NCBI RefSeq assembly: GCF_017877135.1
Contig: NZ_JAGIPH010000002.1
Span: 186,001-250,000, forward strand
Source of the DNA: Neorhizobium galegae
GTDB taxonomy: Bacteria; Pseudomonadota; Alphaproteobacteria; Rhizobiales; Rhizobiaceae
Direction: 5' to 3'
Length of the DNA stretch: 64,000 nt
Position numbers and translations under genes: made by a program. Below the pieces are notes generated by a model. The model had not been told where the DNA came from. It ran no database searches and saw nothing but the letters and a program-made list of their open reading frames with translations. Of this stretch, positions 35,653 through 46,486 are shown piece after piece (position 1 is the stretch's first letter; each line of letters opens with the position of its first letter).

Positions 35653-37929
35653 ATGCTCCACCGTTTGCGTGTTTCTCTCCTGGCCTGCTCAGGTCTTTCG
35701 CTTCTTGCGCCGGCTCTTCCAGCCACGGCACAGAATGCGGCCGTTTCCCAGCAAAGTGCCGCTTCCGATACGACCGTGCTGCCGAAAGTGTCCATCAAAG
35801 GTGAACGGTTGACGGCGGCTGCCAAGGGGAGCGCGACCGATAGTCCACTCACCACCGAAACCACGCGCGCCGAGCTTGACAAGAAGCAGATCACCAATCT
35901 GGAAGATCTCGGCCGTGTTGCCGAACCGGGCGTCACGTTCAACCGCTCGACCGGTGCCGTCAACATCCGCGGCCTCGAGGGCAACCGCGTTCTCTCCACC
36001 ATCGACGGCATCCCGATCCCCTATTTCAACGACCCGACGCGCAGCGCGACCGGGGGCGTCGATACGTTCAGTTTCTCGTCGCTCTCGGCAGTCGACGTTA
36101 TGCGCGGCGCCGATTCCAGCCGTGCCGGTGCCGGTGCGCTCGGCGGCGTCATCGCCTACCGCACGCTCGAGCCTGGGGACCTGATCGGCGAGGGACGTGA
36201 CTGGGGCGTGCTCTTGAAGTCCACCTATGACAGTGCGGACAAAAGCTGGGAAGGCTCGGCTGCCGTCGCCAAGAAGATCGGCAACACCTCGATGCTGTTC
36301 CAGGGCAGCTATCGCAAGGGTCACGAGCGCGAAACGAACGGCACGACCGGTGGCTATGGCGCAACACGCACCGAGGCGAACCCCTCCGATTTCGACCAGC
36401 ACAATTTTCTGGTCAAGCTGCGCCAGGAGCTGGAAGGCGGCCACACCATCGGCATCACGGCGGAACGCTATCGCAAGGATCGCGATACCGACATGATGAG
36501 CACGCAGACGCCGACCGGCAATTATCGTCCCGGCGGTTACACCAACAACAAGGAAAACGAGCGGGACCGCGTATCGCTGGACTACAAGTTCGACAGCGAG
36601 AGCGATGACAGCATCATCGATAATGCCTGGGCTTCGCTCTACTGGATGAGGACCCGCACGATGGATGGCTATACCGGCTATCGTTCGAACTCCGTCGTCG
36701 GCCCGATCGGACGCGCCAATTCCAACGAGGAAAGCACCTTCGGCCTCATCGGCGCGCTGCAGAGGCAAGTCGATCTCGGCGCGACCAACCACCTCTTCAC
36801 CTTCGGCTTCGATCTTGCCACCAGCACGATCGAACAATATTCCGCAGGCTACGATAATTGCCCGGCGCCGCTGTCCAATGGCAGCTATCCGAGCGGCTAT
36901 TCCGCCTGCGCCAATCTTCATACCAACCAGGCCGATACGCCGAAGGTCGACAGCAACCGCATCGGTCTTTACCTCGATGACGAGATTTCCATCGGTGACA
37001 GCGGCGTCAAGCTGACGCCCGGTGTGCGCTTCGACTGGGTGAAGCATGACCCGAAGATGACGGATGCCTTTGCCAGCAATGCCAGCAATCCCGCATTGCC
37101 CGATGGGTTCCAGGATTCCGGTCTCTCCCCAAAAGTGCGGCTGGCCTATGATCTGGCCCCGCAGGTCGAGCTTTACGGGCAGTGGGCCATGGGTTTCAGG
37201 GCGCCATCGGCCGGAGAATTGTACAGCTCGTTCGGTGGTCCGGGCACCTATCTGCGGCGCGGCAATCCTGATCTCGAAACCGAAACCAGCCACGGCTTTG
37301 AAGCCGGGGCAAACCTCGGCGACCAGGACTTCGGCGGCCGCATCAGCCTGTTCTATAACCGCTACAAGAATTTCATCGACACGCGCAGCCTGAGTGCTGC
37401 CGAGGCGAGCGCCCTTGGCCTGTCCCTGTCGGATTATCCGCAAGGCGGCATCTCGCAATATGTCAACGTCGCCCGTGCTGAAATCTACGGCGTCGAACTT
37501 TCCGCACACAAGACCTTCGACAACGGGTTCCGCATCGGCGGCGGCCTTGCGGCCTCGACCGGCAAGAACCTCGACACCTCCAAGAACCTCGCCTCCGTCG
37601 CTCCGATGAAGGTGGTGGCAAGCCTCGGCTATGACACCGAAATCTGGGGCGTCGGCGTCGACGTGACGGGAGTTGCCGGTTCGCATGACAATGGCAAGGT
37701 CGACCAGACCACCTATTCGCGTGCTGCAGGCTATGGCCTCGTCGATCTGACGGCCTGGTGGGAGCCCGAGCAGGTGAAGGGCCTACGCATTAATGCCGGT
37801 GTCTATAACCTCTTCGACCGGACCTATTATGACTACACCACCATCCGCGCGACGAGCGGCGCCACCAACAATGCCTTCTATTCGGAGCCTGGTCGCAGCT
37901 TCAAGATTTCGCTGACACAGCGTTTCTGA
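35653..37929 (+). CDS. TonB-dependent outer-membrane receptor, haem/haemoprotein type
   Basis: This outer-membrane active transporter has 758 residues with a signal peptide (LLACSGLSLLAPALPATA). A plug domain (VAEPGVTFNRSTGAVNIRGLEGNRVLSTIDGIPIP, read in parts) is followed by a beta barrel ending in SLTQRF. The haem-receptor motif pair FRAP (about residue 515) and NPDL is present, but no His lies between them, unlike HemR/ShuA-type receptors. The overall order resembles S. meliloti ShmR. ATG 35653 follows GGAAAGG. The upstream RirA-type box indicates iron repression. No hmu transport genes are adjacent. Confidence 0.87.
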   Translation: MLHRLRVSLLACSGLSLLAPALPATAQNAAVSQQSAASDTTVLPKVSIKGERLTAAAKGSATDSPLTTETTRAELDKKQITNLEDLGRVAEPGVTFNRSTGAVNIRGLEGNRVLSTIDGIPIPYFNDPTRSATGGVDTFSFSSLSAVDVMRGADSSRAGAGALGGVIAYRTLEPGDLIGEGRDWGVLLKSTYDSADKSWEGSAAVAKKIGNTSMLFQGSYRKGHERETNGTTGGYGATRTEANPSDFDQHNFLVKLRQELEGGHTIGITAERYRKDRDTDMMSTQTPTGNYRPGGYTNNKENERDRVSLDYKFDSESDDSIIDNAWASLYWMRTRTMDGYTGYRSNSVVGPIGRANSNEESTFGLIGALQRQVDLGATNHLFTFGFDLATSTIEQYSAGYDNCPAPLSNGSYPSGYSACANLHTNQADTPKVDSNRIGLYLDDEISIGDSGVKLTPGVRFDWVKHDPKMTDAFASNASNPALPDGFQDSGLSPKVRLAYDLAPQVELYGQWAMGFRAPSAGELYSSFGGPGTYLRRGNPDLETETSHGFEAGANLGDQDFGGRISLFYNRYKNFIDTRSLSAAEASALGLSLSDYPQGGISQYVNVARAEIYGVELSAHKTFDNGFRIGGGLAASTGKNLDTSKNLASVAPMKVVASLGYDTEIWGVGVDVTGVAGSHDNGKVDQTTYSRAAGYGLVDLTAWWEPEQVKGLRINAGVYNLFDRTYYDYTTIRATSGATNNAFYSEPGRSFKISLTQRF

Positions 37930-37953
37930 CCTCCAGTCACCGTGTGTCAGGTG

Positions 37954-37985
37954 AGGCGGCGCAATGGTTGTTGCGCCGCCTTTTC
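37954..37985 (+). terminator. Rho-independent terminator of the TonB receptor gene
   Basis: A perfect 11-bp stem AGGCGGCGCAA/TTGCGCCGCCT (37954-37964 and 37971-37981) with a 6-nt loop is followed by TTTTCTGTT. Confidence 0.88.
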
Positions 37986-38084
37986 TGTTCGTCATCGTCG
38001 ATCCGATGGCGCCGGCCATTCCAGACGGCATCCCGATGCGCTAATGAGGGCGTCATCACGCAGCATGCCAGAGCGAGGGAATGA

Positions 38085-39764
38085 ATGGGAACCGTGCCGT
38101 CCGACATCGAGATTGCCCGTGCCGCCGTCAAGAAGCCGATCTTTCAGATCGGGGAAGCGCTTGGCATTCCAGCAGAGGATCTTGTTCCCTACGGCCATGA
38201 CAAGGCAAAGCTTTCCGCACGCTTCATTGCCGCGCAGGCTGGCAGACCGGATGGCAAGCTGATCCTGGTGACCGCCATCAACCCGACGCCGGCCGGCGAA
38301 GGCAAGACGACGACCACTGTCGGGCTCGGCGATGGTCTGAACCGCATCGGCAAGCGCGCCATCATCTGCGTGCGCGAACCTTCGCTCGGCCCCTGTTTCG
38401 GCGTGAAGGGCGGGGCGGCCGGCGGCGGATATGCGCAGGTCGTGCCGATGGAGGACATCAATCTCCATTTCACCGGCGATTTCCATGCCATTACCTCGGC
38501 GCACAATCTGCTCGCCGCCATGCTGGACAACCATATCTACTGGGGCAATGCGCTGGATCTCGATCTGCGCCGCATCACCTGGAAGCGGGTGATGGACATG
38601 AACGACCGGGCGCTGCGCCAGATTGTCGGCCCGCTCGGCGGCGTCTCCAACGGATTTCCGCGCGAAAGCGGCTTCGACATCACGGTTGCGTCCGAAATCA
38701 TGGCGATCCTCTGCCTGTCGACGGACCTGCAGGATCTGGAACAGCGGCTCGGGGCCATCATCGTCGGCTATCGCCGCGACCGCACTCCGGTCTTTGCCCG
38801 CGACCTGAAGGCCGATGGCGCCATGGCCGTCCTCCTCAAGGATGCCATGCAGCCGAACCTCGTGCAGACGCTCGAAAACAACCCGGCCTTCGTCCATGGC
38901 GGTCCGTTTGCCAATATTGCCCATGGCTGCAATTCCGTGGTGGCGACGCAGACGGCGCTGAAACTTGCCGATTACGTCGTGACGGAAGCCGGCTTCGGTG
39001 CCGATCTCGGCGCTGAAAAGTTCTTCGACATCAAGTGCCGCAAGGCAGGGCTTTCCCCGGCGGCTGCCGTCATCGTTGCAACCGTTCGCGCCCTGAAAAT
39101 GAACGGCGGCGTGGCAAAGGCGGATCTTGGCGCTGAAAATGTCGAGGCGCTGAAGCGCGGCTGCGTCAACCTTGGCCGCCATATCGAAAATCTTCAGAAG
39201 TTCGGCGTGCCTGTCGTGGTTGCCATCAACCATTTCTCCTCCGACACGCCGCAAGAGGTCGAGGCGGTGAAGGCCTACGCGGCCGAACTGGGCGTGGAAG
39301 CCATCCTCTGCCGTCACTGGGCCGAAGGATCGGCCGGCATCGAGGATCTCGCCCGCCGCGTGGCCGAGATTGCCGATGGAGGCACGGCCGATTTCAAGCC
39401 GCTTTACCCCGATCACCTGCCGCTGATGGAGAAGATCGAGACGGTGGCGCGGGAAATCTATCGGGCCGGAGACGTGACCGCGGATCCTGCCGTGCGCGAA
39501 CAGCTGCGCCGTTTCGAAGAGGAAGGCTACGGCCACCTGCCGGTCTGCATTGCCAAGACGCAATATTCCTTCTCCACCACACCGGACCTGCTCGGTGCAC
39601 CGAGCGGCCATGTGGTACCGGTGCGTGAAGTGCGCCTTTCGGCCGGCGCCGGTTTCGTGGTGGCCATCACCGGCGAAATCCGCACCATGCCGGGCCTTCC
39701 GCGCTCACCGTCTGCCGAACGGATTGCGCTGAACGATGCGGGGTATATCGAGGGGCTGTTCTGA
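38085..39764 (+). CDS. fhs: Formate-tetrahydrofolate ligase
   Basis: This enzyme makes 10-formyl-tetrahydrofolate from formate, ATP and tetrahydrofolate in one-carbon metabolism. It has 559 residues, the normal length. The ATP-binding P-loop TPAGEGKTT is at residues 68-76. Other family motifs are [36 protein letters not shown] (read in parts), [21 protein letters not shown] and [17 protein letters not shown] 38085 follows GAGGGAATGA. It is monocistronic, with a terminator upstream and a convergent extensin-like gene downstream. Confidence 0.96.
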   Translation: MGTVPSDIEIARAAVKKPIFQIGEALGIPAEDLVPYGHDKAKLSARFIAAQAGRPDGKLILVTAINPTPAGEGKTTTTVGLGDGLNRIGKRAIICVREPSLGPCFGVKGGAAGGGYAQVVPMEDINLHFTGDFHAITSAHNLLAAMLDNHIYWGNALDLDLRRITWKRVMDMNDRALRQIVGPLGGVSNGFPRESGFDITVASEIMAILCLSTDLQDLEQRLGAIIVGYRRDRTPVFARDLKADGAMAVLLKDAMQPNLVQTLENNPAFVHGGPFANIAHGCNSVVATQTALKLADYVVTEAGFGADLGAEKFFDIKCRKAGLSPAAAVIVATVRALKMNGGVAKADLGAENVEALKRGCVNLGRHIENLQKFGVPVVVAINHFSSDTPQEVEAVKAYAAELGVEAILCRHWAEGSAGIEDLARRVAEIADGGTADFKPLYPDHLPLMEKIETVAREIYRAGDVTADPAVREQLRRFEEEGYGHLPVCIAKTQYSFSTTPDLLGAPSGHVVPVREVRLSAGAGFVVAITGEIRTMPGLPRSPSAERIALNDAGYIEGLF

Positions 39765-39774
39765 GGCCTCCGCG

Positions 39775-40875
39775 TTACCGGCAGTACCGATAACCGCCCT
39801 TGCGCTCCAGCACGTCGAGATGCAGGTGGTCCTGGTGGGTGGCGTCGCTGCCGGGGGAAAGTACGGTGGTGAAATAGAGGCAGGCGCCGGCCGTGGCCGT
39901 GCGCTGGAAGGCGCCGGTGAGGGTTGAGTCCTCTTCCTTCGGCGTCATTGCGATGGTGTCGCCATTGTCCAGCTTGAAGCCGCCGATGTCGATGGCATTG
40001 CCGCGGGCATGCTCGGAGATTTTCCCGGTTTCGGCATGGTTGCGCAGCCGGCAGGCATAGCTCGATGCATTGTCGATGCCGATGATGCGCCGCTCCGGCA
40101 GGGCAAGTTTTAGGCTCGGCTCTACGGTGCCCTTCATCCAGCGTGCCAAGGACAAGGCCGCCTCGCAGCGCATCGGGGACTGGTCGGCAAGCGGAATGCC
40201 CGGCAGAACCTGTGAAAGCGCGATCGGCTTTTCGATGCCGCATCCGTTCTCGTCATCCTTCACCTCCGGCAGGGTTTTGAACTCGGCGCCAAGGGAGGTG
40301 AGTTCGCTGAGGCAGGCTTGCAACGCCTCCGGATCTTCCTTGACGATCGGCGGCGGGGCAGGGGATGCGTCCTTGGCGGGCTCGGTCGCGTCCTTGTCCT
40401 TTGCCGGGTCGCTCTTGGTGTCCGGCTGCTGTCCCCCGTCCGGCTTGTCCTCCGCGGCAGCCGCCTTGCCGTTCGATGGGGCGGTGCCGGTCGGGGCAGC
40501 TTTCCCGGGCTCGGAGGTGCTGGCGCCATCGGGGCTCCTCTCACCGCCTTCGCCGGATTTACGTGCCAAGCCGGCATCGTCAGGTTTTTCGGTCGGTACG
40601 GGAATGCCCGGAATTGCGACGTTCTTTTCCGGAGTGCCGGCTTTCGTCGTCGCGGCGTCCTGTGCTGCCTCGGCGGCGGCCGCACCGGTTGCCGGCGGGG
40701 CGGCGGTTCCGGCCGGGTCCGGGACTGCCGTCACCGCCTCATCGGGGACTTGCGGCTTTTGCGGTGGACGCGGGCCGTCTTCCGGCAGGCTCATGCCCAT
40801 CAGCAGCAGGCTTGCCGCTGCCAGAAAAAGCGATGTCCTGCCCGTGGTGTTCGTGCCCGCCGTTCTGCGACCCAT
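39775..40875 (-). CDS. Extensin-like C-terminal domain protein with long low-complexity linker
   Basis: This 366-residue envelope protein has an N-terminal signal or anchor (SLFLAAASLLLMGMSL), a region of roughly 140 residues rich in Ala, Pro, Asp and Lys (repeated KP/AP/DK patterns), then an extensin-like domain with CGIEKPIALSQV, SYACRLRNHAETGKISEHARGNAIDIGGF (read in parts) and QDHLHLDVLERKGGYRYCR. The EHARGNAIDI and HLHLD residues resemble a peptidase/LAS-type zinc site. The role is probably cell-wall related. ATG 40875 follows AGAGGAG. The unstructured linker is compatible with spanning the periplasm. Confidence 0.83.
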   Translation of the reverse strand: MGRRTAGTNTTGRTSLFLAAASLLLMGMSLPEDGPRPPQKPQVPDEAVTAVPDPAGTAAPPATGAAAAEAAQDAATTKAGTPEKNVAIPGIPVPTEKPDDAGLARKSGEGGERSPDGASTSEPGKAAPTGTAPSNGKAAAAEDKPDGGQQPDTKSDPAKDKDATEPAKDASPAPPPIVKEDPEALQACLSELTSLGAEFKTLPEVKDDENGCGIEKPIALSQVLPGIPLADQSPMRCEAALSLARWMKGTVEPSLKLALPERRIIGIDNASSYACRLRNHAETGKISEHARGNAIDIGGFKLDNGDTIAMTPKEEDSTLTGAFQRTATAGACLYFTTVLSPGSDATHQDHLHLDVLERKGGYRYCR

Positions 40876-41045
40876 GATCCCGCTCCTCTTGTCCGTTGCG
40901 GCAGGCACAACGCACGAGCGGGGATTTGGTCTCATCGCCCGCCAACGAGGCGTCGGGCGACGAGGGATGATGGGCAGTCTCAGGACCAGCCGATGCGGGG
41001 CCATCGACCTTTCGCCCGCACATCCTTCCTCAGCCTGGCCTTCGT

Positions 41046-42869
41046 TCAGGCGGCGCGGACATGGGCTCCCGTCGAACCCGCCCGCCTGTGGTCGCGGATG
41101 AACTGGCCGACGAGGCTCACCATCTCGCCCACTTCCTCGGTGAGCGAATGGGTGGCGGCATTCATTTCCTCCACCATGGCGGCGTTCTTCTGGGTGATCT
41201 GGTCCATCTGGTTGACAGAGGTGTTGATGGCCTGCAGCACGTCGGCCTGTTCGCCGGCGCCAAGCGCAATGGTGTCGATGTCGGCGGCAATGGCTTCAAT
41301 ATCGCTTTCGATCTCGGTCAAGGCCTCGCCGGTGCGGCTGACGAGGTCGACGCCGCCGGCCACGGCCATGGCGGACCGGCCGATGAGCGTGTTGATCTCC
41401 TGCGCGGCGCTGGCGGAGCGCTGGGCAAGGGCCCGCACCTCCTGCGCCACCACGGCAAAGCCCTTTCCGGCCTCGCCGGCGCGTGCGGCCTCCACGCCGG
41501 CATTCAGCGCCAGCAGGTTGGTCTGGAAGGCGATTTCGTCGATGACGCCGGTGATCGAGGCAATCTGGTTCGAGGCATCCTCGATGCGGCTCATGGCGGT
41601 GATGGCTTCGCGCACGATAGACGAGGAGCGCTCGACATTGCTGCGGGCATGGTTGCTCTTGATCTTGGTGTGGCGGGTCAGGCTGCTGGAGGACGCAACC
41701 TTCGAGGTGATCTGGTCAAGTGCTGCGGCGGTTTCCTCCAGCGCTGCCGCCTGCTGTTCGGTGCGTCGCGCCAGATTGTCGGCAGAGCCGTCAAGGCTTT
41801 CGGAATTGGCACGGATTTCGTCGGCCTTGCCCAGAACCTGCTTCATGGTGTCCTGGAAGACCGCAAGCGAGCGGTTGAAGTTTTCGCGCAGCACCTCGAA
41901 CTCTGCATGGAAAGGCTCGTCGAGCGTCTCGTGGATGTTGAACTTCGACAGCCGGTCGAGCCCCGCGCCGAGATCGTCGATCACCGTCTTCAGCGTGGCA
42001 GCCCGTTCCTGTTCGGCGGCAAGCTGGCGATTGCGTTCGCCGGCGGCCTGGTCGGCATGGCGAACCGCTTCCTGCTCCAGCGCCAGCTTGTCGAGCGCTG
42101 CTGTCTTGAAATGGCCTACGGCCTTGGCCATTTCGCCCACCTCGTCTTGACGGCCAAGATGCGGAACGGCCGTCTGGTAATCGCCGCCGGCAAGATTGGT
42201 CATGAAGCGGCCCATGTCGCGCATCGGGTTGACCGCGAGGCGACGGAACAGGACGAGGCCGGCGATCAGCGATGCTGCCGCAAACACGCACGCGCCATAG
42301 GCCAGAAGACGGAACGTGACGTCCTGCTGTTTCGCCTGTGCTTCCACGCGCGCCATATAGGTGTCCGACAGGCCGACCAGCGTCACGACGGCGGCGCGCT
42401 GCTCCAGAAACAGCCGACGCAGCGGCGCCATGTTGGTGTCTCGTCCGTCCGTCATGGCAAGCTTGAATTGCGGCACGATCCGCTTGAACAGCATATCCCA
42501 GAAGGCTTCTGTCGCCGGCTTAAGCTTGGTGTCGATCTGGGCGCGAATCTCGGGCGGCAGGTCTTTCCTCGCCCAGAAAGCCAGCCGTGTCTCGCTGTCC
42601 TGGCGCAGTTTTTCCAGCATGGCGATATTGGCGAGCGTCTCTTCCGGGTGCCGGGCCGTCTCGATTGCCGTCAGATAGGCCTCCACCAGAAACATCGGCG
42701 GCGGCAGGATGTCGGCCACCAGATCCTTGGCGTCAACTATCAAGCCATATTGCGGCCCGTCGATTTTCAGTTGCTGCAAGGAGTAAAGCAATGTCCCGAC
42801 GGCAAGTCCGACGCTTGCAAGAAGCGTAACGCCGAACAGCGCAAGAAACCGAGAGATTGTTATTTTCAT
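41046..42869 (-). CDS. Methyl-accepting chemotaxis protein
   Basis: This 607-residue chemoreceptor has a first membrane helix at residues 7-29, a periplasmic helical sensor ([26 protein letters not shown] region), a second helix near 192-210 ([21 protein letters not shown]), a HAMP segment with [17 protein letters not shown], and a signalling hairpin with [22 protein letters not shown]. Unlike the receptor at 7803-9737, its C-terminus (GAHVRAA) lacks a CheR-type aromatic tail. The [11 protein letters not shown] sensor pattern suggests a helical-bundle ligand domain. The ligand is unknown. It is divergent from the trp leader region. Confidence 0.9.
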   Translation of the reverse strand: MKITISRFLALFGVTLLASVGLAVGTLLYSLQQLKIDGPQYGLIVDAKDLVADILPPPMFLVEAYLTAIETARHPEETLANIAMLEKLRQDSETRLAFWARKDLPPEIRAQIDTKLKPATEAFWDMLFKRIVPQFKLAMTDGRDTNMAPLRRLFLEQRAAVVTLVGLSDTYMARVEAQAKQQDVTFRLLAYGACVFAAASLIAGLVLFRRLAVNPMRDMGRFMTNLAGGDYQTAVPHLGRQDEVGEMAKAVGHFKTAALDKLALEQEAVRHADQAAGERNRQLAAEQERAATLKTVIDDLGAGLDRLSKFNIHETLDEPFHAEFEVLRENFNRSLAVFQDTMKQVLGKADEIRANSESLDGSADNLARRTEQQAAALEETAAALDQITSKVASSSSLTRHTKIKSNHARSNVERSSSIVREAITAMSRIEDASNQIASITGVIDEIAFQTNLLALNAGVEAARAGEAGKGFAVVAQEVRALAQRSASAAQEINTLIGRSAMAVAGGVDLVSRTGEALTEIESDIEAIAADIDTIALGAGEQADVLQAINTSVNQMDQITQKNAAMVEEMNAATHSLTEEVGEMVSLVGQFIRDHRRAGSTGAHVRAA

Positions 42870-43058
42870 GCCCAGGCCCCGATACTGTGTCAGAGGTGCC
42901 GCTGCGGTATGGCGCGGCCATTAGTCCTGCGGTAACTAAAACATAGATTTATTATTTAAGGACTAACTGATGTTTTGGCCTTGATCGCTGCTGCACGGCA
43001 GCTGGAGAGCGCTTTCCCCCATGGTCTGTCGGCCCACTCGTGTCGCCAAACAGGGGGC

Positions 43059-43087
43059 TTGCGGGAACCGTCGTCACGCGGTATCAC
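43059..43087 (+). promoter_or_regulatory. Promoter of the trp leader, predicted to give a leaderless transcript
   Basis: TTGCGG (43059-43064), a 17-nt spacer and TATCAC (43082-43087) place the start site about 7-8 nt further on, at or next to the A of the trpL start codon (43095). A leaderless trpL transcript is known in S. meliloti. Confidence 0.6.
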
Positions 43088-43094
43088 CATTGCC

Positions 43095-43139
43095 ATGAAA
43101 ACGTCGATGATCATGGCTATCTGGTGGTGGGCTCGCTGA
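43095..43139 (+). CDS. trpL: Tryptophan attenuator leader peptide TrpL
   Basis: This 14-codon leader reads MKTSMIMAIWWWAR with three consecutive Trp codons at positions 10-12, the same length and C-terminal IWWWAR as the S. meliloti trpL peptide. Ribosome stalling at the Trp codons controls termination at 43177-43206, upstream of trpE(G). In S. meliloti the leader RNA and peptide also act in trans. No ribosome site precedes the ATG, in keeping with a leaderless start. It is too short for routine gene callers. Confidence 0.9.
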   Translation: MKTSMIMAIWWWAR

Positions 43140-43176
43140 AACGCGGCCTTGACCAGTCATGTTCTAAGACAAGACA

Positions 43177-43206
43177 AAGCCGCCCGAACCTCGAGGCGGC
43201 TTTTTT
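43177..43206 (+). terminator. trp attenuator terminator
   Basis: An 8-bp stem AAGCCGCC/GGCGGCTT (43177-43184 and 43195-43202) overlaps a run of six T (43201-43206). It lies 38 nt after the trpL stop and before trpE(G). It forms when Trp-tRNA is plentiful and stops transcription. Confidence 0.85.
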
Positions 43207-43258
43207 GTCTTAAGAGCGCCTTCCAGGTCCGGATCAAAGGATAATGGAGAGCAGCTGC

Positions 43259-45448
43259 ATGGTAACGATTATCGAAGACGATGGCTCTGAGGTCTACGAG
43301 ACCCGCGGTGGCATCACGGTGAGCCGCAAGCGCCGGCCGGCGCCCTATGCGGACGCCATTTCCAGCTATGTGGACAAGCTCGACGAGCGCCGCGGCGCGG
43401 TGTTTTCCTCTAATTACGAATATCCGGGTCGCTATACGCGCTGGGATACGGCGATTGTCGATCCGCCGCTCGGCCTCTCCTCGTTCGGCCGCAAGGTCTG
43501 GATCGAGGCCTATAACGGACGCGGCGAAGTCCTACTCGATTTCATTGCCGATCGTTTGGCGACCGAAAGCGAACTGACGCTGGGTGAGCGCAGTGCGCGC
43601 CGGCTGGATCTGACCGTCAACACACCGACGCGCGCCTTTACCGAGGAAGAGCGCTCGAAAATGCCGACGGTGTTTACGGTCCTGCGGGCTGTCGTCGATC
43701 TCTTCTATTCGGATGCGGATTCCGCCATTGGCCTGTTCGGCGCCTTCGGCTACGATCTTGCCTTCCAGTTCGACGCAATCGACCTCACGCTGCACCGGCC
43801 GGACGACCAGCGCGACATGGTGCTGTTCCTGCCCGACGAGATCCTGGTCGTGGACCATCATGCCGCCAAGGCCTGGATCGACCGCTATGATTTTTCGCGG
43901 GGCGACGTGACGACCCTCGGCAAGGATCAGGAGATCACACCCGATCACTTCCGCACCACCGATAAAATTCCGCCGAAGGGCGATCACCGGCCGGGCGAAT
44001 ATGCCGAACTGGTGGTGAAGGCCAAGGAAAGCTTTCGCCGCGGTGATCTGTTCGAGGTCGTTCCCGGCCAGAAGTTCATGGAACGCTGCGATTCCAAACC
44101 CTCGCAGATTTCCAACCGCCTGAAGGCGATCAATCCGTCGCCCTATTCCTTCTTCATCAATCTCGGCCATCAGGAATATCTGGTCGGCGCCTCGCCGGAA
44201 ATGTTCGTGCGCGTGTCTGGCCGGCGCATCGAGACCTGCCCGATTTCCGGCACCATCCGGCGCGGCGAGGATGCCATCTCCGACTCGGAGCAGATCCTGA
44301 AGCTCTTGAATTCCAAGAAGGACGAGAGCGAGCTTACCATGTGCTCGGACGTCGATCGCAACGACAAGAGCCGCGTGTGCGAACCGGGCTCGGTCAAGGT
44401 CATCGGCCGGCGCCAGATCGAGATGTATTCGCGCCTCATCCATACGGTGGACCATATCGAGGGCCGTCTTCGCCCCGACATGGATGCGTTTGACGGTTTC
44501 CTCAGCCATGCCTGGGCCGTGACGGTGACCGGCGCGCCAAAACTCTGGGCCATGCGCTTCATCGAGAAACACGAAAAGAGCCCGCGCGCCTGGTATGGCG
44601 GGGCGATCGGCATGGTGGGTTTCGATGGCAACATGAACACGGGGCTCACGCTGCGCACCATCCGCATCAAGGACGGCATTGCCGAGGTGCGCGCGGGCGC
44701 AACGCTTCTGAACGACAGCGACCCGCAGGAAGAAGAGGCCGAAACCGAACTGAAGGCATCCGCCATGATTTCCGCCATCCGCGACGCCCGTGCCGGCAAT
44801 ACGGCCAAGGTCGGGCGTGATGTCCAGAAGGTCGGACAGGGGGTGAAAATCCTGCTGGTCGATCACGAGGACAGCTTTGTCCACACACTTGCCAACTATT
44901 TCCGCCAGACGGGGGCGGAGGTGTCGACCGTGCGCTCGCCGGTGCCGGCGGAAATCTACGATCGCGTCAATCCGGATCTGGTGGTTCTGTCGCCCGGACC
45001 GGGAAGCCCGAAGGATTTTGACTGCAAGGCCACCATCAAGGCCGCGCGGGCGAAAAACCTGCCGATCTTCGGCGTATGCCTCGGCCTGCAGGCGCTGGCC
45101 GAAGCCTATGGTGGCGAACTGCGCCAGCTTGCCGTGCCGATGCACGGAAAGCCGTCGCGTATTCGCGTGCTGGAAGCGGGCACGGTGTTTGAAGGCCTTG
45201 GCCGCGAAGTCACGGTCGGCCGCTATCACTCGATCTTTGCCGACCCGAAAACGCTGCCGCAGGATTTCATCATCACCGCCGAAAGCGAGGATGGCACGAT
45301 CATGGGCATAGAACATGCTCGCGAGCCCGTGGCGGCCGTGCAGTTCCACCCGGAATCCATCATGACGCTCGGCGGCGATGCCGGCATGCGGATGATCGAG
45401 AACGTGGTGGAAAAGCTTGCCAAGCGCTTGAAGGAAAAGGCGGCCTGA
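43259..45448 (+). CDS. trpE: Fused anthranilate synthase TrpE(G)
   Basis: This single polypeptide has both anthranilate synthase components, a rhizobial hallmark. It has 729 residues from ATG 43259, equal to the recalled length of the S. meliloti protein. The chorismate-binding part occupies about residues 1-515 ([43 protein letters not shown], read in parts). The glutamine amidotransferase part starts near 528 with the catalytic C607 (FGVCLGLQA) and H697 and E699 (QFHPES). The frame also has an ATG five codons earlier, but GGAG lies 8 nt before 43259. Expression is controlled by the trpL attenuator. Confidence 0.96.
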   Translation: MVTIIEDDGSEVYETRGGITVSRKRRPAPYADAISSYVDKLDERRGAVFSSNYEYPGRYTRWDTAIVDPPLGLSSFGRKVWIEAYNGRGEVLLDFIADRLATESELTLGERSARRLDLTVNTPTRAFTEEERSKMPTVFTVLRAVVDLFYSDADSAIGLFGAFGYDLAFQFDAIDLTLHRPDDQRDMVLFLPDEILVVDHHAAKAWIDRYDFSRGDVTTLGKDQEITPDHFRTTDKIPPKGDHRPGEYAELVVKAKESFRRGDLFEVVPGQKFMERCDSKPSQISNRLKAINPSPYSFFINLGHQEYLVGASPEMFVRVSGRRIETCPISGTIRRGEDAISDSEQILKLLNSKKDESELTMCSDVDRNDKSRVCEPGSVKVIGRRQIEMYSRLIHTVDHIEGRLRPDMDAFDGFLSHAWAVTVTGAPKLWAMRFIEKHEKSPRAWYGGAIGMVGFDGNMNTGLTLRTIRIKDGIAEVRAGATLLNDSDPQEEEAETELKASAMISAIRDARAGNTAKVGRDVQKVGQGVKILLVDHEDSFVHTLANYFRQTGAEVSTVRSPVPAEIYDRVNPDLVVLSPGPGSPKDFDCKATIKAARAKNLPIFGVCLGLQALAEAYGGELRQLAVPMHGKPSRIRVLEAGTVFEGLGREVTVGRYHSIFADPKTLPQDFIITAESEDGTIMGIEHAREPVAAVQFHPESIMTLGGDAGMRMIENVVEKLAKRLKEKAA

Positions 45449-45527
45449 AAAGGCGAGGCGGCGGGCGCGCAACAGGCGCTTCCGCCGCAGTCTGATGCCA
45501 TGGCATCGCAACCGTTGCGGCGTCAGA

Positions 45528-46478
45528 TCAGGGGTCGAACACCAGGACGGGCTTTGACCGGCGCCCCGGCGTATAGAAATTCGCAAGCGCTTGCCGCCAG
45601 TCCGCGACAGGAAACCGCGCGACCGGCGGAAGGTGCGCCGCGCGCAGCAAGGGCCAGATCGCGGCAAACCAGTCCTGCCAGAGCCCTGGCGTGACACCGG
45701 CAAGGTGATCGCGAATATGGAAGCGCTGCGGCATGGGCCCGCCGCTGGCAAATACCGGTAGTTCCCCCGAGAGCAGGCCGTAGGAGACGACTGTCGCGTC
45801 CGGGCGCAGGCTTGCTAGGATCCGTGTGGCAAGACCTCCTCCGACGGCATCGAAGACGAGATCGCTGGTTTTTGCAAAGGCTGTGATGGTCTCGCGGTCG
45901 TCTGCCTGAACGAGGGTCATGCCGGATGCCTGCAGAGCCTTGAGCGGATGCGGAGACCGATGGATGCCGATGACGGACCGGGCTCCGGCAGCAAGGCACC
46001 ATTGCGTAAGCAGCCCGGCGCAGGTCGAACTGGCCGCGGTCAGCAGCACGGTGCGGCCGGCAGGTCTGAAGCGGCGCAGCATCAGGAAGGCGGCAAGCGG
46101 GTTGATATAGGCGCGCAAGGCAAGGTCATCGTCGATGTCTTCAGGGACCGGAACGGCAAAGGCCGGATCGCAGTCCACATGGCTTTGCCAGGTGCCGGCG
46201 CCGCGCAAGGGCAGGACACGCTGTCCGACCTTGTAAGGTCCATGCGGCGGCGCCTCCACCACGGTGCCGACCCCTTCATATCCCGCAATCATCGGCGGCT
46301 GGACGCGATGGCGATAAGCGCCGGTTATCGGGATCAGGTCGGACGGGTTGATGGGCGCGGCGGACATGCGCACGCGGATGTGCCCGGGATTGCGCTCCGC
46401 AAGGCTGCGCTCTTCCAGAGATAGCACGGCATCCGGCGCGCCAAACTGACGATACCAGAGCGAAAGGGACTGCGGCAC
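45528..46478 (-). CDS. Zinc-type medium-chain dehydrogenase/quinone reductase family protein
   Basis: This MDR-superfamily oxidoreductase has about 316 residues. Visible features are an N-terminal GroES-like domain (MSAAPINPSDLIPITGAYRHRVQPPMIAGYEGVGTVVEA, read in parts) and a nucleotide-binding domain (AASSTCAGLLTQWCLAAGARSVIG, then DLVFDAVGGGLA). The AINPSD-type motif and absence of structural zinc cysteines point to the quinone reductase or enoyl reductase branch. The substrate is unknown. The start is uncertain: GTG 46478 lies 9 nt after the phosphatase stop with GGAG close by. The tight spacing suggests co-transcription with the phosphatase gene. Confidence 0.78.
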   Translation of the reverse strand: MPQSLSLWYRQFGAPDAVLSLEERSLAERNPGHIRVRMSAAPINPSDLIPITGAYRHRVQPPMIAGYEGVGTVVEAPPHGPYKVGQRVLPLRGAGTWQSHVDCDPAFAVPVPEDIDDDLALRAYINPLAAFLMLRRFRPAGRTVLLTAASSTCAGLLTQWCLAAGARSVIGIHRSPHPLKALQASGMTLVQADDRETITAFAKTSDLVFDAVGGGLATRILASLRPDATVVSYGLLSGELPVFASGGPMPQRFHIRDHLAGVTPGLWQDWFAAIWPLLRAAHLPPVARFPVADWRQALANFYTPGRRSKPVLVFDP

Positions 46479-46486
46479 ACACTCCG

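Noticed and set aside
43532-45751. A 739-codon minus-strand frame opposite trpE(G)
   Set aside because: It is an antisense shadow. The plus-strand product is unmistakably the fused anthranilate synthase.
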